From positions 1 through 64,000 of the forward strand of contig JAIXRC010000133.1 in NCBI GenBank assembly GCA_027485415.1: a stretch of DNA of 64,000 nt, read 5' to 3'. The DNA is from Cryomorphaceae bacterium. Its GTDB lineage: Bacteria > Bacteroidota > Bacteroidia > Flavobacteriales_D > Crocinitomicaceae. How positions within the stretch are numbered: position 1 is the stretch's first letter; the number at the start of each line of letters is the position of its first letter. Both the position numbers and the translations under genes were made by a program. Below, in pieces: positions 50,703 to 59,026 of the stretch. The notes beneath the pieces were generated by a model, which saw only the letters and a list, made by a program, of their open reading frames with translations, searched no databases and was not told where the DNA came from.

Positions 50703-52166
50703 ATGACTCCCAATAAAACTTTGCACTTATATAACAGCCTAAGCGGGAAAAAAGAACCGTTTGTTCCTCTGCACGAAGGTCGCGTGGGAATGTACGTTTG
50801 CGGCCCCACCTTGTACAGCGAGCCGCACATGGGCAACATGCGCACCTTTATCAATTTTGACTTCATTTACCGTTGCCTTTTGCATTTTGGCTATCAGGTG
50901 AAATATGTTCGAAACATTACCGATGCAGGACATATCACCAACAGCGCAGGTCAAGAAGTGGATAGCATCGGAAGCGCCGCCCGATTAGAGCAAGTTCAGT
51001 CCCTTGAAATTGTCTACAAATACAATGTTAAATTTCAGGAACTACAACGGCTATACAACTTGCTACCACCCAACATTGAACCCACCGCAACAGCCCATAT
51101 ACAGGAACAAATAGAGGTTATCGAACAAATTTTGGAAAATGGATTTGCTTACGTTGAAAACGGTTCGGTGTACTTCGACGTTAAAGCGTATTTGCAGCAT
51201 TTTCCATATGGAGAACTTAGCGGCAGAAAAGTGGAAGAACTGGAACATGAAACCCGAGCGCTGAATGCTCAAGAAGAAAAACGTTTTTTCGCCGACTTCG
51301 CCCTTTGGAAAAAAGCCCATCCCGACGATATGCAAGTTTGGCGAAGCCCCTGGGGTAATGGCAATCCTGGTTGGCACATTGAATGCACGGCAATGTCGAC
51401 GAAATACCTGGGAAAACAATTCGACATTCACGGAGGAGGCATGGATTTAAAGTTTCCTCACCACGAAGACGAAATCGCACAGAATTGTGGCTCTTTTGGT
51501 TGCAATCCCGCGCGTTATTGGTTGCATGCCAACATGCTGAACGTCAACGGACAGAAAATGAGTAAGTCTTTTGGCAACTATTTCTTACCCAAGGAAATTG
51601 TGGAAGGATCCTCTCCCTTGTTCAGCAAGCCTTACGCAGCCTCGGTGGTGCGGTTTTTCATGCTCCAAGCCCATTATCGCAGCACGCTCGACATCACCGA
51701 AGAAGCCTTGAACGCCTCTGAAAAAGGATTTGAGCGGCTCATGGAAGGTCTTTCTCTATTGGACAAGATCAGCCCGAGCAACGAATCAAGTTTTTCTGTA
51801 GAAGACTGGAAACAAAGCGCAGAAGCGGCCTTATTGGACGATTTTAATGCCCCCATCTTAATTGCAAACCTCTTTGAGGCCGTAAAACAAATTCACGCGC
51901 TCAATGAGGGTAAGGCTCAACTCAACGAATCGGACCTGTCTTTGTTTAGGGACACTCTTGCGCAATTAACGTTTGACGTATTAGGTGTTGAGCCAATCGA
52001 AAACCAAGGAAACGCTCGATTGGATGGCGTTATGGAGGTTGTAATGGCCTTGCGTCAAAAAGCCCGAGAGCAAAAAGATTGGGCAACTTCTGACATGATT
52101 CGTGACGGACTTGCTAAAGCCGGGATTCAAATCAAAGACGGTAAAGAAGGAACTTCATGGGGGTAA
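50703..52166 (+). CDS. cysS: Cysteinyl-tRNA synthetase
   Basis: MYVCGPTLYSEPHMGNMRTFINFD; GWHIECTAMSTKYLG; KMSKSFGN. Confidence 0.97.
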   Translation: MTPNKTLHLYNSLSGKKEPFVPLHEGRVGMYVCGPTLYSEPHMGNMRTFINFDFIYRCLLHFGYQVKYVRNITDAGHITNSAGQEVDSIGSAARLEQVQSLEIVYKYNVKFQELQRLYNLLPPNIEPTATAHIQEQIEVIEQILENGFAYVENGSVYFDVKAYLQHFPYGELSGRKVEELEHETRALNAQEEKRFFADFALWKKAHPDDMQVWRSPWGNGNPGWHIECTAMSTKYLGKQFDIHGGGMDLKFPHHEDEIAQNCGSFGCNPARYWLHANMLNVNGQKMSKSFGNYFLPKEIVEGSSPLFSKPYAASVVRFFMLQAHYRSTLDITEEALNASEKGFERLMEGLSLLDKISPSNESSFSVEDWKQSAEAALLDDFNAPILIANLFEAVKQIHALNEGKAQLNESDLSLFRDTLAQLTFDVLGVEPIENQGNARLDGVMEVVMALRQKAREQKDWATSDMIRDGLAKAGIQIKDGKEGTSWG

Positions 52167-52167
52167 T

Positions 52168-52692
52168 ATGGCATTAATAAAAGCTTGCAGGGGCCACGAA
52201 CCCTCTTTTGGAAACAACTGCTATTTAGCAGAAAACGCCACCGTTGTTGGAGATGTTATCATGGGCGACGATTGTTCCGTTTGGTTCAATGCGGTCGTTC
52301 GTGGCGATGTGAATTCTATCCGCATCGGCAACCAAGTCAACATACAAGACGGTGCCGTGTTGCATTGCACCTACGAGAAGACGACCTTAACCTTGGGCAA
52401 TGCCGTATCCGTTGGTCATAATGCCTTGGTGCATGGCTGTACCGTTGAAAACGAAGTGCTGATTGGCATGGGGGCGATCGTAATGGACCATTGTTATATT
52501 GAATCCAATTGCATTATTGCAGCGGGCGCAGTGCTTTTAGAAGGAACACGGGTTCAATCCTGGAGTGTTTATGCAGGCGTGCCTGCAAAAAAGGTAAAAA
52601 CGTTAAGTCCTGAGTTGTTTGCTGGGGAAGTTCAACGAATCAGTAAAAACTACATGCTCTATGCTAGCTGGTTTAAGGACGAAAGCCAATAA
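52168..52692 (+). CDS. Gamma carbonic anhydrase-family (left-handed beta-helix) protein
   Basis: NCYLAENATVVGDVIMGDDCSVWFNAVVRGDVNSIRIGNQVNIQDGAVLH...VGHNALVHGCTV hexapeptide repeats. Confidence 0.93.
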   Translation: MALIKACRGHEPSFGNNCYLAENATVVGDVIMGDDCSVWFNAVVRGDVNSIRIGNQVNIQDGAVLHCTYEKTTLTLGNAVSVGHNALVHGCTVENEVLIGMGAIVMDHCYIESNCIIAAGAVLLEGTRVQSWSVYAGVPAKKVKTLSPELFAGEVQRISKNYMLYASWFKDESQ

Positions 52693-52729
52693 GCCAAAAA
52701 TTTTGTTACTTTGTAGAAATTTAAAGCCC

Positions 52730-53167
52730 ATGCGCAACAGTTTGCTGATCCTTGCCGCCGCTTTTCTCCTGTTCGGTTGTAAAAAGTACCCTAATGGAGG
52801 CTTCCGAAAAATGGCGAAAAACAACATTTATGGTACTTGGAAATTGACCGAGTACTATCTGAATGGTTTCGAATATTCCGATACAGTCATCGTAGTGAAT
52901 TTACGAGAAACCTTCAACGAAGGGGGAACTTTTTCGCGGTCGTACATCGATGCGGCGGGAACCTACCACGCGTGCGACGGCGGTTACGATATTGCTGCGG
53001 AGCGTACCATCCTCAAAATTTTCCCAGACAGCACCTATCAGATTACCCCATCGGCAACCGTAATGTCCACCAACTTTTACATCAACCGCCTTACGAAAAA
53101 GGACTTGTGGTATTCTTTTCAAACCGGTAAAAGCCTACATCAACTGCGCTTTACCAAAATTAAATAG
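52730..53167 (+). CDS. Lipocalin-like lipoprotein
   Basis: MRNSLLILAAAFLLFGCKK lipobox; IYGTWKLTEYYLNG; TTACTTTG at 52706-52713. Confidence 0.7.
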   Translation: MRNSLLILAAAFLLFGCKKYPNGGFRKMAKNNIYGTWKLTEYYLNGFEYSDTVIVVNLRETFNEGGTFSRSYIDAAGTYHACDGGYDIAAERTILKIFPDSTYQITPSATVMSTNFYINRLTKKDLWYSFQTGKSLHQLRFTKIK

Positions 53168-53170
53168 GTC

Positions 53171-54466
53171 ATGAAGTACCATCTTATTGACCGTGAACTC
53201 TTTGTCCTAAATCGCGCGAAGTTCACGGCCTCCATGGAGCAAAAAACGTTGGCGGTATTCAATTCCAACGACATTTATCCCATTAGCGCGGATGGAACCA
53301 TGCCCTTTCAGCAGCATCGGGATATATTTTACCTGTCCGGCGTAGATCAAGAAGAGTCAATGTTGGTTCTATTTCCTGCGGCGAGTAACCCGGCCCATCG
53401 AGAAATGCTATTTCTTCGGGAAACCAATGAAACCATTGCGATTTGGGAAGGTGAGAAACTAACCAAAGCGAAAGCCTTTGAAACTTCGGGAATAAAAACC
53501 GTGTATTGGTTGAATCAATTCCCGACCATTTTTAAGCAATTAATGGCCGAAGCGCAAGGGATTTATTTAAACACCAACGAACACCTTCGAGCCAACACGG
53601 AAGTTGAAACCCGTGAAGACCGATTTATTAAGCAAGTCAAAACGGATTACCCGGCCCATCAGGTGTATAAATCGGCGCCGATTTTGCATAAAATTCGTTC
53701 GATTAAAGAATCGGTGGAATTAGCCTTGATGCAGACGGCGTGCGACATTACAGATAAAGGATTCCGACGGGTATTGGATTTTGTCAAACCAGGCGTTTGG
53801 GAATATGAAATAGAAGCCGAGTTCGCCCATGAATTCTTGAGAAACCGTTCCCAAGGCTTTGCCTACACGCCCATCATTGCTTCTGGCAAAAATGCTTGTG
53901 TATTGCATTATATTGAAAACAATAAGCAATGCCAGGATAGTGATATAATCCTCTTGGATGTAGGGGCGGAATACGCGAATTATTCCTCGGATTTAACGCG
54001 CTGTATTCCTGTGAACGGAAGGTTTACCCCCCGTCAAAAAGCGGTGTACAACGCGGTACTTCACGTGAAAAAAGAAGCCACGAAATTATTAGTGCCAGGC
54101 ACCATCATGGCGGAATACCACAAGCAGGTTGGGAACTTAATGGAAGAGCAATTGGTGAACTTGGGGTTGATTTCAATGGATGACATCAAAAATCAAGATG
54201 CCGCATGGCCGGCGTACAAGAAATATTTCATGCATGGAACATCGCATTTCCTGGGCTTAGACACCCACGATGTGGGCCTCTGGCATGAACCAATTCAAGC
54301 AAACATGGTGTTTACCGTGGAGCCCGGGATTTACATTCCCGAAGAAGGGCTGGGCATTCGCCTAGAAGATGACGTGGTGGTTCAGGCCAGCGGGGAGCCA
54401 CACAATTTGATGCGCAACATTCCCTTAGAAGCGGAGGAAATCGAGGAGTTGATGAACCGTGGCTAA
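53171..54466 (+). CDS. Xaa-Pro aminopeptidase (M24B)
   Basis: FYLSGVDQEESMLVLFP; LLDVGAEYANYSSDLTRCIPVNGRFTPRQ; HGTSHFLGLDTHDVG; TVEPGIYIPEEGLGIRLEDDV. Confidence 0.95.
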   Translation: MKYHLIDRELFVLNRAKFTASMEQKTLAVFNSNDIYPISADGTMPFQQHRDIFYLSGVDQEESMLVLFPAASNPAHREMLFLRETNETIAIWEGEKLTKAKAFETSGIKTVYWLNQFPTIFKQLMAEAQGIYLNTNEHLRANTEVETREDRFIKQVKTDYPAHQVYKSAPILHKIRSIKESVELALMQTACDITDKGFRRVLDFVKPGVWEYEIEAEFAHEFLRNRSQGFAYTPIIASGKNACVLHYIENNKQCQDSDIILLDVGAEYANYSSDLTRCIPVNGRFTPRQKAVYNAVLHVKKEATKLLVPGTIMAEYHKQVGNLMEEQLVNLGLISMDDIKNQDAAWPAYKKYFMHGTSHFLGLDTHDVGLWHEPIQANMVFTVEPGIYIPEEGLGIRLEDDVVVQASGEPHNLMRNIPLEAEEIEELMNRG

Positions 54467-55238
54467 GGGGCTGCATTACGAATTATTCGGCGAAGGACCG
54501 CTCACGGTTTTTTTGCATGGGTTTTTAGAGTCTTCCACCATGTGGGAACCTCTGAATTTGGCCGAACTTCCAGGAACCAAGCTACTTATCGACCTTCCGG
54601 GCCATGGAAAATCTCCTTTGTCTAATCCCAGCGAGATTCCATCCGTGAAGTTCATGGCCGATGAGGTAGGGCGAGTACTTACCTTGTTAAAGATCGACGC
54701 CTACCGTTTGATTGGACACAGCATGGGCGGTTATGTCGCCTTGGAGTTATTTGCCAATACCCCAAAAGGCATCTCAAAGCCAAGCCATGTTACCTTATTA
54801 AATTCGAATTGTTGGTCCGACAGCGAGGCCAAACAAGGGGATCGCCTGCGGGTAGCCCGAATCGCATATACCGGTAAGGAACTTTTTATTAATGAAGCTA
54901 TTCCTAACTTATTTGCACAGCCAGAGGCTTATCAAAAGGAAATAGCGGCCTTGAAACAAGAGGCGAAGGCCATGACCTCGGAAGCGATTGCCTATGCGGC
55001 CTTGGCTATGCGCACACGCAGGGATTACACGTCGTGGGTAATGGAAAACCCGAGTAAGGTTCGATTCATTCACGGAGCGCTCGACCGTTTGGTGAGCGTT
55101 GAGGAGTTGCACCAACGCTTAAGGCCCGCAGCAGGACAAGCGGCACCAGAGATTATCATCCTCCCCAACGCGGGTCACATGGCCCACTGGGAAGCCACGG
55201 CGGAGGTGGTGAGGGGGGGTAATACATTTTCCCAATAG
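54459..55238 (+). CDS. Alpha/beta hydrolase
   Basis: TVFLHGFLESSTMWEPL; LIGHSMGGYVALELFA; NAGHMAHWE. Confidence 0.9.
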   Translation: MAKGLHYELFGEGPLTVFLHGFLESSTMWEPLNLAELPGTKLLIDLPGHGKSPLSNPSEIPSVKFMADEVGRVLTLLKIDAYRLIGHSMGGYVALELFANTPKGISKPSHVTLLNSNCWSDSEAKQGDRLRVARIAYTGKELFINEAIPNLFAQPEAYQKEIAALKQEAKAMTSEAIAYAALAMRTRRDYTSWVMENPSKVRFIHGALDRLVSVEELHQRLRPAAGQAAPEIIILPNAGHMAHWEATAEVVRGGNTFSQ

Positions 55239-55267
55239 CAGATGCGTATTCATCAAATGCATTTGCA

Positions 55268-56875
55268 CTATTTTCCGCAAACTTTGGAGCACTTCATTGA
55301 GCAAAAAGGATATTGGTTCCTGAGAAAACTGTAAAAAGATGGGTACGCTTTTTTTAATAATTCACCCCCGACGTCATAAATACCTAAACTAAAATCAAGC
55401 AATAGTTCACTTAACTCTTCGCCTTGTTCACTCGTGGCATTATATACTCCATTGATAATGGATTTACAGCAGCGGCATTTGTAAGATTTTGACATTTCCG
55501 TTTTTGATAGGCTAGAAGAAGGTTTAGGCGTTAAATCTTCGGTTCGGCCATCTTTATACGCCATTATTTTAGTTTTAAGCGTTCCATCCTCATTATAAGA
55601 ATATATTTCTCCAATCAAATGAGATTCAGCTAAGGAGTTCGTATCAATTTTTCCTTTATGCTGTATATTTCCATTCTTGTAGTAAGAAGTAAAGGGGCCA
55701 TGTTGTTGGCCATTCTTAAAAACCGCTTCAAATTGAATTTTCCCATTTTCAAAGAAAAGCTTCGAAACACCGTCTTTATTTCCTTTCGTATATGTGCTTA
55801 GTTCTTTTGTGTTTCCGTTTTCATAAAGTGTTGTCGCTAAACCATTTAACAGGCCGTTATTGTATAAAACAGTCATTTCTAATTTTCCAGAATCATAATA
55901 TAATTTCCTTTCTCCATCAAAAACTTCATTCTTAAAATAAGATTCTTCCGTTAAAATTCCAACATTATTGTAATCTTTAAATATTCCATTACGTTTTCCT
56001 TTTAGGAAGTTTGATTCTTGGCTTATTTTTCCATTATCAAGATAGATTATCCAAAGCCCATCCCTACCGTTAAGGGGCAAACCGGATGCTTCCGAAATAT
56101 CTGTCCCGTCGCCTAAAACATATGAACCTTTTGCCTGAACATTACCATTTGAATAATAATAAGTCCAAGCCCCATTGTATAATCCATTTAGGAACGAACC
56201 TTCTGATTTAAGCCTACCATTGTTAAAGTACGATTTATAGGAGCCGGTTTTGATCAAATTAACCTGTTCATATTGCTCGGCAATTTTTGGGGTCACCACC
56301 GGTTTTGCCTCTTCATTTTTTAATTTGTCATGTGTGAGTTCTATACGTATTTTCTGAAGTCTGACATATGATGCTAAATTTTTCCATGAGGTTTGCTTGT
56401 ATATAAAATCATCTATCAATATTTTTTGCTTTTCGTTTAATTTATTTGCTTGTTTTTTTTCTTCAAGCTTTTGAAGTTTTTTATCTCCCCCGATTTCATT
56501 ATTGATGTAAGATATAAGTTCGTTATATGCCGACAAGGAGTCTTTGATTAACGAGTTTAATTTATTATTTTCAATGACAATTTCTTGGTTTAATCGCCTG
56601 ATTTCCGAAGTGTCTTTGTAGTTTGATTTTTTGAAAGCGTAATCTAAAAAGTACTTGGTAAACCATCCGCTCGGAACACCTTTTTCAACACTATATCTTG
56701 TTTCAATTTGATCCTGACTCAAAGTAATTACCTCACCGGTGTACACGGCATCGCCGTAATACCAAAGGTTATCTTTTTTAGTTAGGGCATTTTGGAAATA
56801 GACACTTTGACTGAAGGCTAATGGCAGGATTATAAACTGAGTAAATAAAGCGTAGAGAAATTGTTTTTTAAACAT
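55268..56875 (-). CDS. Secreted MORN-like (YwqK-type) repeat protein with Cys-rich C-terminus
   Basis: Signal peptide; repeats such as YFNNGRLKSEGSFLNGLYNGAWTYYYSNGNVQAKGSY; C-terminal CRCCKS...CSMKCSKVC. Confidence 0.8.
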   Translation of the reverse strand: MFKKQFLYALFTQFIILPLAFSQSVYFQNALTKKDNLWYYGDAVYTGEVITLSQDQIETRYSVEKGVPSGWFTKYFLDYAFKKSNYKDTSEIRRLNQEIVIENNKLNSLIKDSLSAYNELISYINNEIGGDKKLQKLEEKKQANKLNEKQKILIDDFIYKQTSWKNLASYVRLQKIRIELTHDKLKNEEAKPVVTPKIAEQYEQVNLIKTGSYKSYFNNGRLKSEGSFLNGLYNGAWTYYYSNGNVQAKGSYVLGDGTDISEASGLPLNGRDGLWIIYLDNGKISQESNFLKGKRNGIFKDYNNVGILTEESYFKNEVFDGERKLYYDSGKLEMTVLYNNGLLNGLATTLYENGNTKELSTYTKGNKDGVSKLFFENGKIQFEAVFKNGQQHGPFTSYYKNGNIQHKGKIDTNSLAESHLIGEIYSYNEDGTLKTKIMAYKDGRTEDLTPKPSSSLSKTEMSKSYKCRCCKSIINGVYNATSEQGEELSELLLDFSLGIYDVGGELLKKAYPSFYSFLRNQYPFCSMKCSKVCGK

Positions 56876-56916
56876 GATTGAATGAGAATATTAAAAATGA
56901 CATTTAAAAAGTTAAG

Positions 56917-57177
56917 TTAATCACACTTATGTCCGTTGGTTGATTTGGTTTGAACAGTGCACGAGGGGTAACGGTTGGTTAACATGGTTTTAGCAACGGA
57001 AAGGCTTTTTGCTTTAACCGTTTCTGTGAATTGATTGGACCCCTTGCATTTAATGTAGAAATCATAACACAACTCTTCTTTTGTGTTTTCTTTTTTATGG
57101 CTTTCCGAAAACGAAAGAGAAACTAGTGTGGCTCCTATTATTAAGCATGGATACATGATTTTCTTAAGTAGGTTCAT
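56917..57177 (-). CDS. Small secreted Cys-containing hypothetical protein
   Basis: 86 aa with N-terminal hydrophobic segment; CYDFYIKCKG...YPSCTVQTKSTNGHKCD. Confidence 0.6.
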   Translation of the reverse strand: MNLLKKIMYPCLIIGATLVSLSFSESHKKENTKEELCYDFYIKCKGSNQFTETVKAKSLSVAKTMLTNRYPSCTVQTKSTNGHKCD

Positions 57178-57252
57178 TGACAGTACATTTATGTTTCTAC
57201 AAAATTACCGTTGAAGGTTAAAAAAATATTTCTTAAAACATCATGAAACCGC

Positions 57253-57282
57253 ACTATTAATTTTATTTTTGAACTATTAATT
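57253..57282 (+). repeat. Direct repeats ACTATTAATT (57253-57262 and 57273-57282), 20-bp period, candidate operator
   Basis: Two exact 10-bp copies just before an XRE gene, flanking the -7 element TATTTTTG (57264-57271). Confidence 0.55.
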
Positions 57283-57291
57283 CGTGTTTTT

Positions 57292-57639
57292 ATGATTCAG
57301 CAACCAGAAATTAAGATTAAGCAATTGCGGGAGTTAAAGAACTATACCCAAGAGCACATGGCAACGCAGCTAGGCTTGAGCACACGGGCCTATTCGAAAA
57401 TAGAATCCGGAGAAACACAACTGACTATTAACCGCCTCAACGAAATTTCAAGCATTTTGGGCATTGAGCCCATGGAAGTCTTAGGTTTTGATCACAAAAA
57501 CATTTTCAACAATTGCACCCAAGAAGGGAACATTGGCATCAACCACATTGCCATTCCAGAAAAACTCATCGAACAATACGAGCAGCGCATTCAAAGCCTG
57601 GAAAGTGAAGTGCTGTTTTTACGCACGCTGGTGAAATAA
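57292..57639 (+). CDS. XRE-family HTH transcriptional regulator with C-terminal coiled coil
   Basis: IKQLRELKNYTQEHMATQLGLSTRAYSKIESGETQLTINRLNEISSILGI; EQYEQRIQSLESEVLFLRTLV. Confidence 0.9.
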   Translation: MIQQPEIKIKQLRELKNYTQEHMATQLGLSTRAYSKIESGETQLTINRLNEISSILGIEPMEVLGFDHKNIFNNCTQEGNIGINHIAIPEKLIEQYEQRIQSLESEVLFLRTLVK

Positions 57640-57684
57640 TTCTCTACCGACAATTGGTGTTATCCTTCAACGGGACCTTATAGA

Positions 57685-58278
57685 TTACGAGCGAGCAAAG
57701 CGCATGATTGGAGAATAATCTCCAAGATCGGCCATTTTCAAGGCTTTCAAATACGTTTTTCGTTGTTCGGAAGATTCAACCAAGGCGTGGTGTCCCCAAG
57801 AAAACTTTTCAAGTCCAAAGACATGTGCCGCCATCAAATCTGCCATAATTCGAGAATGCCTCCCGTTGCCATTGGGAAAGCAATGAATGGATACTAAACG
57901 ATGCTTAAATCGTAGTGTAATTTCTTCAGGGGGATACGTCTCATGTTTTATCCAAAAGGTGGTGTCATCGATGAGCCCCCTAAGTTCCATGGGAATTTTT
58001 ACCCAATCCACGCCAATATTGGTTTGTGCTTTCCTGAATTGACCCGCCCAGCGCCATACGATACCGAACATGCGTCGATGAAGTTGTATCATGAAGTCTT
58101 CGGTAAGCACGTCGGTGATTTTTCGTTTTGAGTGAATCCACAATAATGCCTCATTGATATTCGCTTGCTCGAATTCATTCAACTGCTTTTGCGTAGCAAT
58201 GGTTTTGATTTTCAACCCATCAATCTGATCGGGATCCAACGGCGTTTGACCATCTTGGTAGTTAAGAATTAATCCCAT
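57685..58278 (-). CDS. Fic-domain protein, 'mobile mystery protein B'-like
   Basis: Fic motif HCFPNGNGRHSR (57850-57885); FGIVWRWAGQFRKAQTNIGV. Confidence 0.9.
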   Translation of the reverse strand: MGLILNYQDGQTPLDPDQIDGLKIKTIATQKQLNEFEQANINEALLWIHSKRKITDVLTEDFMIQLHRRMFGIVWRWAGQFRKAQTNIGVDWVKIPMELRGLIDDTTFWIKHETYPPEEITLRFKHRLVSIHCFPNGNGRHSRIMADLMAAHVFGLEKFSWGHHALVESSEQRKTYLKALKMADLGDYSPIMRFARS

Positions 58279-58733
58279 AAGCTTTTTGGCATGTTATCAG
58301 CGAGTTCTCTTGTCAGTCTTTCTAACTCGTGATTTTGGCTATCTTGATCCGTATCTTGGCCCTCTAATCGCATGGTTTGATTCGATTGGATTAAAATTTC
58401 CTGCGCCTTCTTCTTTGCTTGTATTGAGATGGTGTTTTTTAAAGACCCACTCTTGGGTTTAAAATAGTATACCAGTTCCATATCCATGGCGTTTGCCGCT
58501 TTTTTCAAGGTAGCTAATGAAATAGCCTCGGTTTGCTCCCTTTTTTCAAAATGAGTAAGCGCACTTGCCGATATTCCAATGCGATGAGCAAGTTGCCTTA
58601 AGGACATGCCCAATGCCGACCGTGTAGATTGAATCCATCCAACGGATAACTTAATCGAATGATTGCCTGCGGTGTAGGACTGGATTAATTCATCCAGTTG
58701 CTTTGGCATAAGCGTTTTTTTAAAATTATTCAT
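58269..58733 (-). CDS. HTH-domain antitoxin-like protein, 'mobile mystery protein A'-like
   Basis: VGWIQSTRSALGMSLRQLAHRIGISASALTHFEKREQTEAISLATLKKAANAMDMELVYYF; overlaps fic gene by 10 nt. Confidence 0.85.
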   Translation of the reverse strand: MNNFKKTLMPKQLDELIQSYTAGNHSIKLSVGWIQSTRSALGMSLRQLAHRIGISASALTHFEKREQTEAISLATLKKAANAMDMELVYYFKPKSGSLKNTISIQAKKKAQEILIQSNQTMRLEGQDTDQDSQNHELERLTRELADNMPKSLWD

Positions 58734-58813
58734 AACTTAAAGGTTTATAAATAAAACACAAATGTAAACCTATAGTTTAAATTAACCAACCAAAATTTTA
58801 ACTTAAAGGTTAA
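58733..58813. promoter_or_regulatory. Candidate autoregulatory operator: TAACTTAAAGGTT direct repeats plus an inverted partial copy
   Basis: TAACTTAAAGGTTTA at 58733-58747, TAAACCTATAGTTTA at 58764-58778, TAACTTAAAGGTTAA at 58799-58813. Confidence 0.55.
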
Positions 58814-58862
58814 AAAAAGTAAATAAAATGGAGTTTGCTCGTTATTCGTGTCTTGTGGGTTT

Positions 58863-58898
58863 ATCCCTGGGTGCGGGTTTAAACCCGCACCCAGGGAT
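58863..58898. repeat. Perfect 36-bp palindrome ATCCCTGGGTGCGGGTTTAAACCCGCACCCAGGGAT
   Basis: 18-bp arms with no spacer; GC-rich inside AT-rich intergenic DNA. Confidence 0.95.
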
Positions 58899-58997
58899 GC
58901 TTCAAAACAAGTAAAAAGCCAGTTTGCTCCGATGTCGCAACCTTTCTTTTTTGATTTTTTCCCGTTGTTAAAGCAAGCTTTCCCACCGGTCTAAAAG

Positions 58998-59026
58998 CAA
59001 AAAAGCCAGCCTTTCGGCTAGCTTTT
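58998..59026 (-). terminator. Rho-independent terminator downstream of tRNA-Ser
   Basis: Minus strand AAAAGCTAGCCGAAAGGCTGGCTTTTTTGCTTTT hairpin plus T-run. Confidence 0.75.

Noticed and set aside
54057-54072. Second parS-like sequence TACTTCACGTGAAAAA
   Set aside because: Only about 13/16 match to parS, not palindromic outside CACGTG; likely chance in the Xaa-Pro aminopeptidase gene
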